NCBI GenBank assembly: GCA_963970005.1
Contig: CAXAMN010023306.1
Coordinates: 336,159-400,158 of the forward strand
Direction: 5' to 3'
DNA from: Durusdinium trenchii
Lineage: Eukaryota; Sar; Dinophyceae; Suessiales; Symbiodiniaceae
DNA length: 64,000 bases
Made by a program: the position numbers and the translations under genes. The notes beneath the pieces are model-generated. The model made no database searches and was not told where the DNA came from. It worked only from the letters and a program-made list of their open reading frames with translations. How positions within the stretch are numbered: position 1 is the first letter of the stretch; the number at the start of each line of letters is the position of its first letter. Of the stretch, positions 46,386 through 56,849 are shown piece after piece.

Positions 46386-46395
46386 TTTGAGCCAA
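46386..46395 (-). promoter_or_regulatory. Relic spliced leader of the GH5 retrogene
   Basis: The minus strand reads GTGCTTTGGCTCAAAG 47 bases before the GH5 start codon. TTTGGCTCAA is identical to the 3' part of the dinoflagellate spliced leader. Combined with the intronless 1.67-kb frame this indicates a reverse-transcribed mRNA origin. Confidence 0.6.
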
Positions 46396-46725
46396 AGCAC
46401 CACAATGCCTCTCAGATCTTTCCGAAAGACTTGCTACATCTTACAAGTTTGGATGAGAACGCAACTGTCACAACAGCATACAATAAATAGCACAGGCATC
46501 TTGGCTTCAAGGAGCTCGACGCAGGTACTTCTCCCTCAAACTTCTCGCAGCCATGGCGGAGCGAGTGATAATATTCACGTACCTGGCATGGTAAGGTGAG
46601 GCCACTGGCCATTGGTGTGGAAAGCTGGGAACCTTGGAAGGTCAGGTCTCACAACTGCCAAACAAACAGGACCATGGTTGTTTTTTGGCTTTCGCAACCC
46701 GGACTCGAACACCGTACGAGCGCAC

Positions 46726-46877
46726 GTTTCTCGCTCCAGCTGGCCGAGCACGCAGTCATCGAGAGCATCCACGGTCATTCGCCGGCAAAACCCCCAAAGC
46801 ATGCTGTGCTCTCCGAAGAAGGTGCCGGGAGAAATCCTCAAACGACCCACCCGGTCACATCGGGTTTTGTGCCCCTC
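46726..46877 (-). CDS. Second cyclic-nucleotide-binding domain, phosphate-cassette exon
   Basis: A 152-base exon encodes VGRLRISPGTFFGEHSMLWG, then CRRMTVDALDDCVLGQLERE. This is a CNB 'pG.fFGE.....R..tV.A...c.L..l.r' block. The Glu and Arg of the cassette are present, but the Ala after Arg is replaced by Met, so cNMP binding is less certain than in the domain at 42-44 kb. The acceptor is GTCCTTACAG; the donor is GAAAC|GTGCGC. It is in the same orientation as the CNB-cyclase exons and probably belongs to the same gene, with the GH5 retrogene inside the intervening intron. Linking exons are missing. Confidence 0.75.
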
Positions 46878-46990
46878 CTGTAAGGACAACCGCAAATAGA
46901 TGTGGTCAACATAGATGAGACAAGCATGGGCTGGATCAAGCTGAATGCACGTTGACGTGGGAGTAAGGGAATGAGGTTTCCACTTAAGAC

Positions 46991-47034
46991 CAGTGAGAGA
47001 GGTTGATTGTTGTTGAAGGTAATTGTCAGCCTTC
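46991..47034 (-). CDS. Second CNB domain, 44-base exon
   Basis: A short exon encodes RLTITFNNNQPLSL, CNB strand 4-like. It follows the acceptor TTTTGTTTTGACAG and ends at CACTG|GTCTTA. Phase 0 out fits the 46.7-46.9 kb exon. Confidence 0.5.
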
Positions 47035-47885
47035 CTGTCAAAACAAAACATGGACCTCATGTGAGCTCAGGTCTGCCGCACAAATTGCAACATTACGTCC
47101 CGCCGGAGGTAGAATTTACATTTATATAAGTATATAACAATATACAACATTTAGTTATTATCCGGCAGGCTCACGTTTCCAGTGCTTCCAAACATGTAAT
47201 TAATTTGCATTCAGTGAGGAAGCTTCAATCTCTTACACAAGAATGCCGACTGCCAACCTTCATAGGCCAAGCAGCAACAAATTCAAGGTTGAGGATCGCC
47301 TGCGCATCGCGGAGATGTACCGAGAGGTTGAACAATGAAGTAAAGCTTATATAACACTTGCAGGGATCATGTTCCACTGCCAGTTCAACGAATCACCTTC
47401 ATTCCAAGACTTCCTCTCCCTCAAAGACGGGAACCTGCAATCCCAGAAGCAAGCAAGAAACCATGGTTCTTCGGCCTGAGCAAGTTTGACTTGTCTTCGG
47501 CATCGGTCTCAGCGCAAGCACTTCCGCTGATCAAGACATACCCGCTCCTGTCGTGCTGATCAGACCGTGTCAAGGACGATGTCAGGACAAGCTCGATCGC
47601 TTGCGCATTGCAAAGCTTTTTGGCGCGGGGGGCTCCCAGTCAGGGCGGGGTGTCAGAGTCCATCGCTTTGTTGGAGCTCTGCCTCTCTCTCTCTCTGCAT
47701 ATAGAACTATATAGAATTATATAGATATGAATGTCTCACACATACTTGCCACTACATCAGCTAAACTGCATAAAAGGATCGTCCCACTCTCACCCTTGGT
47801 GTAGATCTTCTCGTCTGCCTTCACTCCTGAGGATCTGGGCTAGCAGCCGGCAGCCAACCCCAAACTACTGCACCCCTGCTTGCAC
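47035..47885. other. Probable intron sequence
   Basis: No CNB beta-roll exon could be found here, though one is expected. It contains a TCTCTC run near 47683-47696. Confidence 0.5.
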
Positions 47886-48016
47886 CTCATGCTAGACATT
47901 GTGCCAGCGGAGGGGATTGAATTGCTAGGTTGGGAGCTTGACTTGTCTTGCGATGGCTTGCGCAAGTCAGCCAAGTTGCGCAGAATTTCCATCGCATCCA
48001 CCAACTTGGATAAGTC
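47886..48016 (-). CDS. Candidate exon: helical charged segment
   Basis: A 131-base stretch encodes DLSKLVDAMEILRNLADLRK followed by a Ser/Pro-rich linker. The acceptor is TCTCCATCCACAAG; the donor is CATGAG|GTGCAA. Amphipathic helix composition and good splice signals support it. Its phase does not fit the 47034 exon, so at least one exon between them is missing. Confidence 0.45.
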
Positions 48017-48198
48017 CTTGTGGATGGAGAGACGTGATTTAATACACTCACCAAATACAGCTCTCGCATGAGTTGGCTCTTCAGAGCAGCAAGGGTAGCG
48101 ATGCTCGGCTATGATGCGGTCATTCCAAGGGCAAAGATAGTACTTGTTGTGTTAAGTTTCCCTAAACATCTAGGAACCACATCATTATATAGTGCGAG

Positions 48199-48264
48199 CG
48201 CTTCTTCAAGGAAGCTCCCCCCGCCACCCCATCCCTCAGACGGGGGTGCTTCCTTGAAGAAGCG
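48199..48264. repeat. Hairpin with 23-bp arms
   Basis: The left arm starts CGCTTCTTCAAGGAAGC and runs into a C-tract. The right arm starts with a G-tract and ends GCTTCCTTGAAGAAGCG. One mismatch, and a loop of about 19 bases. It lies in a probable intron. The length resembles a small-RNA precursor or a minimal MITE. Confidence 0.75.
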
Positions 48265-48660
48265 TGAGCTATGCTGTGTCCAGCTACTAGAAACTAACTA
48301 GTCGCCCTGGGCATACTCCCTTACTTAAAGTAGGCTACCTATATAAGGAGTGTCCACTCCCTCGCTTAATTAAGTATGCTCATGTATACACCTACTTCAT
48401 TAAGGAAGGAGGCAGGGCCACGGAAAAAAGAATAACAAACAAACCGTGATGGGGCTGGATTTGGGACCCTCCTCAATAGTGGCACATCCACCGCCACAGG
48501 GCATACTATGATTTCTATGCTTCCCTTCTGTCGCGGCCTCTTGATGCTTTCGTAGAAGGGCATGCAGCAACAAGCACGGTTCCTTTTTCTCAAGGGATTG
48601 TCAAACATACAAAACAGCCAGGAAGATTGTGGAGGTTTCACCTGTTCAGCATCTTGAGGT

Positions 48661-48790
48661 GTTGAAGACTGTCCACTTCTGCATCCCAGTGGCTTCAGCG
48701 TCAATGCCTTGAAAAAGCGGGCATTTCTGCAGCGCTGAGCTCAAACTCTGCCGCTGCTCCTGGGTCTTGGGATGCACGGGCTGAGTCCAA
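48661..48790 (-). CDS. Candidate exon: N-terminal helix of a CNB domain
   Basis: The frame encodes EQRQSLSSALQKCPLFQGID followed by AEA, the CNB entry pattern ('..l...pLF..ld...l'). A second frame at the exon end reads DAEVDSLQHLKMLN, also helix-like, so the 3' boundary is unsettled. It probably opens the first CNB domain of the gene, whose beta-roll exons were only partly found at 46.7-47.0 kb. Confidence 0.5.
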
Positions 48791-48949
48791 TCGGCATAGC
48801 CTCGGTGGAGCATCCAGGCACCAGCCGTGGCACCGGTGAGTGCGACATCGTCGCTCCATGTGTCGACGAAGGTGGGGAACATCCCAGAAATAGACACACA
48901 TCCCAAAGCTTCATGTCGGTACAGGTGGAAAAGTAGGAACGTGAGCCAA

Positions 48950-49015
48950 GTAGAAAAGGAAGAAGGAAAAGAAGGAGAAGGAGCCGGTGCAGGTAAAGGA
49001 GAAGGAGCAGGAGGA

Positions 49016-49048
<33 letters not shown>
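48950..49048 (+). repeat. Purine-rich tract ending in (GA)n
   Basis: AAGGAGAAGGAG-type polypurine sequence leads into about 15 GA units (49019-49048). The overlapping open frames are compositional. Confidence 0.85.
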
Positions 49049-49050
<2 letters not shown>

Positions 49051-50297
49051 AACCGCAAAGAAACATACGTTCTACTTTTCTCACTTTGTGACTAAAAATG
49101 CATTGGGTTTTGTGGTTTGTCTTGTCGACTTGCAGAGTCCGTCCCAAGGTCATAAATCCATCCAACTCGCCCGGCGCGGTCCTGTGTGTGCGTGCGCGTG
49201 CCAACACAAACTGCCGGTGGCTTAGTCTGTCGGGTTCGTCCCACGCGCCAAGCTGCAAACATTGTAGGCGCCACTGGGTTCAGCTGAGACGCCTCCTCTC
49301 CTGGGTCTGGTTGCTTGGTGGTTTGCAAGTCACATGGTAGCTTGAGGGGTTCCAGTGACTAAACCATCTCCTCCTTCAACCCATCGCTACAATTTGGCGT
49401 TTAGTTGCGTGAGTCACGACATGTGCACCATGCGAGACAAGCCCAGGGTGAGCCGCGCCCTATGAAAAGTTGAACGTGGAGAAGTGGATTCGACTTGGGG
49501 ATGCCTGACCTCGAATGACTGAAGCTGGGGTGTAATGAACAAAGCAAAACAGCTCCATGCGCAATGCCCACCCACTCCTGGTGAGCAACACCTTGCCTGC
49601 CGGTTCCGCCTGTAGCTCATCCTCGCTGACCTGGTCACGGGATCGATTGGCATCACCGAAGTCTTCACCCGTCAAAAGGCAGGCACGCCAGGGACCCCCC
49701 CTCTCTCTCTCTGTCTACTCTCCCTCTCCCGGGCTTAGCATGGCTTAGCCGTCGCATGCCGTCGCGCTGTCCCGAAGACGCCCACGTGGCGTATCAACTC
49801 ATGACTCGGATCAGTCGACCATCTTACCGATCAGTCTTGGAACCCGACAAGAAGAGTGGGGTTCAGGGTTGCAATAAGGACTAAGTGGGACTTATCTGAC
49901 TTTTTCAGACATTATTGTGACAAACTTAACCCCGTCAATCGACAGTACCACCTCTCAATCTTGCAAACCCTGCACCTTTCCGCGTCACCTTTTCAGGCCA
50001 CTTGCATAAGAACTCGGACCGGGGCTGCATTGGGAACGAAACAAATCAGCATGCCAAAGCATAGGCCACTGATTCCTGACCCCAAACATCCCAAAAACAC
50101 TCCAATTGATGAGCTTTCGATCATGCCCTTCGCCAACCCCGTGACTACTGCATGTATCTCAACATCGATATTGCCCTTTTCGAGCCGCAGTGCTTCGCAC
50201 TCGTGGCGAGATGTGGCGAGTCTTGTCAGATTCCGCATGATTCTGCAGGTCCGCTGTCGCTGCCTCATCGGCAAGCGAACAAAGCTTTCAATAGATC
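49049..50297. other. Interval between the two minus-strand genes
   Basis: A minus frame at 49560-49680 (TGEDFGDANRSRDQVSEDEL) has coding flavour and could be a further 5' exon of the CNB gene, but no link was found. The plus frame at 49856-50341 runs into the 3' end of the glycosyltransferase gene and is taken as chance. Confidence 0.4.
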
Positions 50298-51371
50298 TCA
50301 TGAGAAGTAGGTCTGCAAAATCTTCTCGACACATTGCGTAGCTCCGTCGCTCTCGTCTAATTTTCGTGCCACCTCCTTAGCTTTGTCCCTCATCTCTGCA
50401 GACTCCAGCGCACGTCTCATAGCCTCAAGAACTGCATCATGTGAGGATGGCACATCCTTGAAGGGAATAGCTGGAGGTGCCACTCCAAGCATGGCCAATT
50501 GCTTAGCATTGGGAAACTGGTCCAGTATCACTGGAAGGCAAACACTTGGAACACCAGAACGTAGTGCTGCTGCACAGGTACCAGCCCCTGCATGATGCAG
50601 GATGACCTGGCACGCTGGGAAAAGCAGATCATGGGGGCATGATTTGACCACCAAGATCTCCTCCTCCTCCTCCGAGGTCTTGACATTTGACCACCCTGCG
50701 CACAGAACTGCTTTCACCTGCAGGGCGTTCACGATCTTTTCTGCGAGCTCCATCAGCTCGTTCGGTCGGGGTGCTGGCATGGAACCAAGGCCCAGGTAGA
50801 TCAACTTTCCAGAAGATTTCCTCATGAAATCCTGCAACTTGGGATCTAAGGACTCTTTGGGTGTCCTGGGAACAAACAGGAAGTTCGGGAAGAAGAAGTG
50901 TGATGGCCAATCTGCAGGAACCTTCAGGGTGGGGATGACAACTTCATGAAAACCACCAATCACAAGTAGTTCCTTCTCTTCGATGATGCTGAAGAGGCCC
51001 CTCCGATGAGCGAATGAGGGAAACAGCTCCAGTCCTAGGTCGGCTCGGAAGGCATTGACTTCTGAAACTTGCCGCTGCCATAACGCCCAGTAAAGGAAAT
51101 TGAAGGAGAGAAGGTTCAACCAACCAAACCAGTTCGACTCCATCACGAAAGGGTTGGGAAAGTCCCTTGTCGGGTAATAGGGCCCATAGAGCACTGGGAT
51201 CCAAGGTACACCCAACTTCTCTGCAATACAATAGGTTTCAGTGTAGGCGAGCGGTCCGGACACAAGGAGGTGCACATCGCGTGTCGTTTCCACCCAGTCT
51301 TTCAACGTCTGGTCGTACCACGTCTTTTTGCGGCGCTCGGACTCCTGGAATGGTCCATGGAAAGGCCACAA
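50298..51371 (-). CDS. GT1 family glycosyltransferase, exon 3 (C-terminal 357 residues)
   Basis: The largest exon of a three-exon gene (exon 1 52117-52198, exon 2 51689-51900) totalling 455 residues, the usual length of sterol/lipid-type GT1 enzymes. It carries the end of the acceptor domain (GPLAYTETYCIAEKLGVPWI), the linker strand KLIYLGLGSM that opens the nucleotide-sugar domain, and the donor signature CPHDLLFPACQVILHHAGAG followed by TCAAALRSGVPSVCLP and DQFPNAKQL. The family's usual HHGGAGT reads HHAGAGT. It probably transfers a sugar from UDP-sugar to a sterol or other lipid; the substrate is unproven. Exon 3 starts after CTTGAAAG, phase 0. The stop TGA precedes 50298. No signal peptide; a cytosolic or membrane-associated enzyme is likely. 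Confidence 0.92.
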   Translation of the reverse strand: MWPFHGPFQESERRKKTWYDQTLKDWVETTRDVHLLVSGPLAYTETYCIAEKLGVPWIPVLYGPYYPTRDFPNPFVMESNWFGWLNLLSFNFLYWALWQRQVSEVNAFRADLGLELFPSFAHRRGLFSIIEEKELLVIGGFHEVVIPTLKVPADWPSHFFFPNFLFVPRTPKESLDPKLQDFMRKSSGKLIYLGLGSMPAPRPNELMELAEKIVNALQVKAVLCAGWSNVKTSEEEEEILVVKSCPHDLLFPACQVILHHAGAGTCAAALRSGVPSVCLPVILDQFPNAKQLAMLGVAPPAIPFKDVPSSHDAVLEAMRRALESAEMRDKAKEVARKLDESDGATQCVEKILQTYFS

Positions 51372-51688
51372 CTTTCAAGCAAAGCAAACCCAAAAAACCT
51401 GGCAAGTGATTCACACAATTTGGTGGACTGCAGCCTTGGCATGTACTTTTCATTGACAATATTGTTGGAACATGTTGGAACTTGCTGGGTGGCCTTCTAC
51501 TAGCTCTTTTGTTAAAAGCTTTTGAGTGAGCGCGTCCAAAGAACATGGATTGTTGATTTGTTTCTCTCCGTTGCCTTTCGAAAGGAAGGCGTAGAAAGGC
51601 CAGATTTCGTGTTCCGTGGATGGGCCTTTGGTACATTCATGCCCGCTCCATCTCAACTTCCCTCAGCCTTCGCCTCTCCATTTCAAAC

Positions 51689-51900
51689 ATTTGCACCTTC
51701 CAGGGGCCTCAGCTCAAACAGTCCAATCAAGAATGCCAGCTCCTGGATCATCTTCATCAGCTTGCCCTTGGCTAACATCTCAGCGTGCTCCTCCTCAAAA
51801 ACGATGCCGCATGAATCCCCAGCCACGGCGCGAAACTCCAAGCCGAACTCCTCGGCCAAGGCTCTTCCTCGCTCCTCGGAGATCAGAAGCACCTCCCAAC
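51689..51900 (-). CDS. GT1 family glycosyltransferase, exon 2
   Basis: A 212-base exon encodes WEVLLISEERGRALAEEFGL and EFRAVAGDSCGIVFEE, the 'GhevtLate.r....e..Gl.F..v.gd' part of the acceptor-binding domain. The acceptor is TCTCTAACCTAG; the donor is GCAAAT|GTTTGA. Joined to exon 1 by a GC-AG intron, the reading frame passes AK-GWEV exactly as the family requires. Confidence 0.88.
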
Positions 51901-52116
51901 CTAGGTTAGAGAAGCTGGAAAAGACCACAAACCTACACCAAATCTCGCAAGTTGCACAGCTCACAACCAGCCACCTCCTTATTATGAGACACTTTTGTTT
52001 CTGACCCACAACCTTTTATTCTGACCCCCAACCCTTTCTTTCTGACCTGTCTTTTTGACCCACAACCACAACCCCATATGTTTTATGCCACTGCTACTGC
52101 CATTGCTTCAAGGTGC

Positions 52117-52198
52117 CTTTGGCACGAAAGCCGAGGGCTAAGGCCACCAAAGGCTGCAAATCACCACGAGTACCCACATTGCAAAAGGCGCATTTCAT
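52117..52198 (-). CDS. GT1 family glycosyltransferase, exon 1
   Basis: An 82-base exon with the start ATG at 52198: MKCAFCNVGTRGDLQPLVAL, then ALGFRAK. GTRGDxQP is the N-terminal signature of this glycosyltransferase group. The donor is CCAAAG|GCACCT, a GC-type site. The open frame does not usefully extend upstream of the ATG. Confidence 0.88.
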
Positions 52199-53411
52199 CA
52201 CGGACGTTGATTGCCACTATCTTGTGACACTTGGAGATGTGATGAGGCTGCAGTAGGATTGACTGGTAGGTCGAGGTCGCAAAGATTCGCAAAGTATGCC
52301 AACATACTCAATGCAAAGCTGGTCAAAATATATGTCAACATATGCAACCCTTCGAATCATGGGCACAATTGTGCTGCACAATGACCATTCTTGTCGACTG
52401 TATGAGTGGCTAATTCTAGTGCATGTCCTGCCCTGCGGATGTGTGGATCACTTGAAGACAACTCCTGCAGCATCGCCTCACCAAGTCGCCTCAAGCGATT
52501 TCCACCTCACCCCAACCAACCCGCCGGCGCTGCACCGCACCCTTCACGGCCTCTTCTTCCGCGAGCTCTTCCGCATCTTCGCTCTCACAGCGGACCCAGT
52601 CCCCGTCGGGCCCGTCGGGCCCGTCGGGACTCGGCCAGTTCGACGTCGACCTGCGGAACGGGAACGTGGCGGTGGTGGTTTCAACATGCGAAACGGGAAA
52701 TGGGAACACAAACGGCATCTCGTCTCACTAGTCTAAAACAATATTTGTTTAATATGCTGGACTATAGCGTACTAATTATAGTATATAGAGGGCCGGGACT
52801 TGTTGGCTCTCCTCTTGGTCCAAGCTGCTTGCCAGTGTCAAGGTCTTCTGCTTGGCTACCTTGCTTGAAATTGAAGCACTCCGTGTTAGCATGGCGGAGA
52901 AGTTGACTAGTTTTTCATGGGCAGAAAAATATATGGCCAAGAGATGCCAAGAGTCCAGCAGTAGGGGGTATAGCAGTTGGTGGTCCAGCATGATCAAAGT
53001 GATATTGGATAGCAGGTCGCAGTGCACTGTCTTGCCCTCCAACCAGCTGTGAGAGCACCTGGAGACCGTGGCTACCCAGCATGACTGATTGGAAGTGAAG
53101 CTGAATGAATCAAAGGGGATTTGTTTCAAACTGGTGTTTCAGTCTGCATCTACGACATTTCACATTTCCTAGTGTCAAAGGTTTGGCGATCCTTTTACTC
53201 TCGGTCCCGCCCAGGGCGGTTCTCAATGCAAATAGGGTGATGGAAGCCAAACCTTGGTGACGTCCTCAACCCAACCGAAGCAGTTGCATTGGTTCATCTC
53301 TCCATTGGTCCACAACATCAGCGCTGCGCGGCCGACAACGTTGGTGAACAAGATAACCACCCACAAGACCAACAACACATGGCCTGATTTGACAACCTTA
53401 GCAATTAACCT
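52199..53411. other. Upstream flank of the glycosyltransferase; no firm gene
   Basis: A GPDGPDG-encoding GC-rich patch (minus, 52595-52625) is a triplet-type repeat (CGTCGGGCC three times). Frames on both strands at 52776-53129 compete, and neither has a domain. Confidence 0.4.
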
Positions 53412-53618
53412 CTAGCTGTTAATATCTATAAATATGTCCGTGACAGTTTTGAACGAATCCTGAACCTCCTGAGCTGCATCTGCAAACTTCAAGCTGCTCA
53501 TGTTTTTCTGTCGCCTAAGTACATAAGTTGAAGTGTTGAAGGCATCTCCATCGAAGCTGCCTGCAAATTGGTTGATTGATTGGCAGGCCACCTCGAGCCG
53601 AAGGGCACGGCATATCAT
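53412..53618 (-). CDS. Candidate terminal exon, unidentified minus-strand gene
   Basis: A frame with ordinary composition (KNMSSLKFADAAQEVQDSFK and TVTDIFIDINS) ends in a stop at 53412. It may be the 3' end of a gene whose other exons lie upstream to about 58.6 kb, since all coding-like stretches there are on this strand. Confidence 0.4.
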   Translation of the reverse strand: MICRALRLEVACQSINQFAGSFDGDAFNTSTYVLRRQKNMSSLKFADAAQEVQDSFKTVTDIFIDINS

Positions 53619-53934
53619 TCATGCATGAAAGTCATTGAACATCTCATTCCTGATGGGCACTGAAGAGAAGAAACAAGCTCGGTCGAAACAGGGTGTCGCA
53701 CCTGCAGGAGATTCCAAAGCAAAGCAACAGCCATGATGAGGCCCTTCTTTCTGGTGGCTTCAGCACAGTCCCCACCTTTTAGCCTTTCTCAACGCGAGAG
53801 CAGTTCTTCCCGCTCACTGCCGATGATTGGCCTCACGATCCCCAACAGTGACCACTAAAAAAACGGAAACACTCAACCGGATGCGCTCTCAACCGACCAA
53901 AAAAGCGGTGTAACCCGACCTTGCTGAATCCACC

Positions 53935-54121
53935 TCTTCTTCATCACCTGGGAGAGAGGTAGCTGTCTGAAACACATGTACCCGTCAAGTTGGGATGGCG
54001 GGACCGTCTCCACCGGACGGAAGGTGACCTGACCGCCACTGCTGCAGGATGACGTCAAACATGTGGAAGCCAAACTGCCGAGTGCAACGGAAAAATCTGC
54101 AGCCTTCAAAGCCGTGCTCAA
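53935..54121 (-). CDS. Candidate exon, unidentified gene
   Basis: The frame encodes TALKAADFSVALGSLAS and GGQVTFRPVETVPPSQLDGY, and meets a strong donor CTCTCCCAG|GTGATG. No domain recognised. Confidence 0.35.
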
Positions 54122-55179
54122 GGCATTCGTGAACTACTGTATCAGGGATCTATTGAGGGCCTGGGCAGCCTAAATGCGAGGGTTCTTCAAACGTTCGAGG
54201 TAGGAAGACGGAAGATGTCTGGCGAGTCTGTGTATTGGGCGCCACTAGTGGTGGCAGCCCATTTCAGGCAAGGTGCCAACAGAGTCATGCACAGAAGGTC
54301 GAAGCTTTATGATGGCTGCCATGGAATCCTCGCAGCGAGAAGAATGGAGGAAGCGAATTCCTGTTGCTTTTTCGAACGATCCACATGTAAAACAAGGTCT
54401 GACTGACATAGTCACAAACACAAGCATATTTGCATCGGTCTGATGGGACCCCTTTAGAGTTTCTCGCTGAAACCCTGGCTGTCCCTTCACAGAAGCGCAC
54501 ATCTCCTCATCTCCGTTGAACAAAGGTGAAGCGTGATTGGTTGAGACCTCTGACTGGCCCTGGTGACGAGCACAGCCCCCCGGCGTGTAGTTTGCTGGTC
54601 AGCAATACTGCAGCTCTAACGGTTAACGGGTATTGCACTGAGTGTGGCAACAAGTCGAAGCAAGTAGCGGCAAATATCAGTCTGGGCGTTCCCATGGTCT
54701 GCAAGTGGTACCTTCTCAACGTGTTACTGTGATTTTCCCTGGAGCCTCCTCATCATCAAAGTTGCCTGCATCGAGGGCTAGGATGACTGTTGCTCCAATC
54801 CTTCCGACTCATGTCCACCCTCCTAAAGCCTGAGAGAACACGGTCGCAGTCAGGCAAACGGTCAAGGCCGAGAGCTCATTGTTAATATTCCATGAGCACA
54901 TGGTGTTGAATACCTTATACAGTTTGAGATGCTTAATATACACGGGACAACGAAGTTGGGATATGCTGGACACAAAGATATGTCCCACACTATGTCTCAC
55001 TGGGCATGCAACTCTTGCAGCAATTATGTTGATGTCATTGCTGGAGTTTTGCCAAGCATGCATTGGTACCTGAAAGTGACATCATGACAAGCAGGGGGCC
55101 CCTACTTTCTGTGTTCCTCTGCGAGTGCACTGATATGATACCAAATCCTGTGAAATCATGGTGCACAGCATCATAATCA

Positions 55180-55348
55180 TGATCCCTCCGTGGCGCCTCC
55201 CAATAAGCCTTGTTTCTCCTCCGGGGTACATGGATCCTCCTGAGAACAGCATTCCCAATCGCCATCGTTCGACCTCCGGTCGAGCCGGGTTCGACGTCCG
55301 AAAGAACAAACACTCTTCGACGTCTTTCAGGCTCCTTTTCGCTGCCAT
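55180..55348 (-). CDS. Candidate exon, unidentified gene
   Basis: After the acceptor TCATTTGCCAG the frame encodes MAAKRSLKDVEECLFFRTSN, ARPEVERWRLGMLFSGGS and MYPGGETRLIGRRHGGI. Coding flavour is good. The 3' boundary is uncertain. No domain recognised. Confidence 0.45.
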
Positions 55349-55801
55349 CCTGGCAAATGAGAGGTCAACTTTGACTGGACAAATGTGAGTGAACATGTGC
55401 ATGACTGGAGACGAATGGAGACCATTTTGCAACACGTTTCGGTTCTGCCCTGCATGTCTTGGCGAAACGATCAACAAAAACTCAGGCTGTAGCCGCACTA
55501 GCACTCTTATTAGGCCGGTATGTAGTTCATGGGCCAGTGCTAAAAGGCAACTGTACTCCGAAATCCCTTAGTTCCTCTCGAGACGAACATGCCAGGAGCA
55601 CGTCTGGACCCCTGCCAGGAGCGCAGCATCATTGGTCAACTAGCTAGACATTGCTGAAAGCGAGGGACAACAGAAGGGCCAAAAGTGATCAAACGGTTTC
55701 CCGCCGTGAGATTGTACAGGTGTAGCATCTTTCAAGGCCCGTCGATGGCATCTTATTTGGATTCATATTTGGACTTCTCATCCTGTTCTTCCTTCACCGT
55801 C

Positions 55802-55918
55802 CGGGAGCATCCGGTTCCAGCTTCTTCCACCATCCGAATCGACCGAGGACCGAGACCGGATCAAGATCCCACCGGCTCAGCCTGGCGAAAACCCACCTTT
55901 GGAGGGTCTCCTTGAACC
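55802..55918 (-). CDS. Candidate exon, unidentified gene
   Basis: The frame encodes FKETLQRWVFARLSRWDLDP and VSVLGRFGWWKKLEPDAPG, Trp- and Arg-rich. It ends at CCGGACG|GTGAAG. Confidence 0.45.
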
Positions 55919-56139
55919 TGCGGGAGGCGAACGGGGTGGTCAATGTATGTAATATTCCAGTCCCATGGAGTGTCTGGGAATTTGGGGAGTGTGTGGCAGC
56001 TTTAGACCATCAACACATGCCAAATGACAACGGCAATCACTCATCGCCACAGGCCCGACCTTATGAGGAATGGGTACAGACCAGCCGCCTGGCCAGCAGC
56101 AAAACCCTAGTAGCAAAACCCTAGTCAGTGTTGAATCTT

Positions 56140-56400
56140 GAACATCACGCTTCCACAAAACGTCACAAAACCAGCAGAAAATTGTCCGGTCAAGAACCTT
56201 TGCTTGTCCACCCTTGCCAATGAGTTCTTGCTGTCACTTGCCCACACTCGGTCCTCGTCCAAGGGAGCACGTCTGGCGGGCTCTTCAGGATCCACCTCTG
56301 ATGACAATCGGACGGCCTCATCTTGAAGAGCAATGAATCCCTCTCGGTGCTTTCTAAAGTGAACCCAAGTGTTGGCATCTTGACTAACTGTCACCCTTGA
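56140..56400 (-). CDS. Candidate exon, unidentified gene
   Basis: The frame encodes DANTWVHFRKHREGFIALQD, then an acidic linker (SSEVDPEEPARRAPLDED) and LARVDKQRFLTGQFSAGFVT. The acceptor GACAGTTAGTCAAG precedes it. Non-repetitive charged composition supports coding. No family recognised. It may belong with the exons at 55.8 and 55.2 kb. Confidence 0.5.
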
Positions 56401-56849
56401 AAGGGGCACTACCATACGCTATGCTGCCACACGTATTTTTCAATGACATTGCTCACCAGGTGAGCCTCACCTGATCTTGATTGTCTGTTCCGTCTACTAT
56501 ATATATATATATGTGTGTGTGTATGTGTGTGCGATATGACTTAAGTAATATGTGTATATATATATATTGTAATATAATATATACATATATGCTACTTATC
56601 TCCACTGTATCATTTTTCCTGCACTGCTTGACACATCTCGTTCCTTTTGCATCCCTTTCTCTTTGCCCACGTCTTTTCGCTCGTGGCCCACCGTCAGCAA
56701 GCCCCCGTCACAGGAGGACACGGCGCTGTATCGGAACCTCGGCCGGACCAACGTGGCCGGACACTCGCCTTGATACTCTCGCGGCTGACTGAGGCGGCCA
56801 CCCCGCACGGAGGTCGGCCAGCCTGTAAGAGTCCGGTAAAGTGGAGAAA

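Noticed and set aside
49856..50341. 161-codon plus-strand frame
   Set aside because: Overlaps the 3' end of the well-supported glycosyltransferase on the other strand, with no domain or splice partner.
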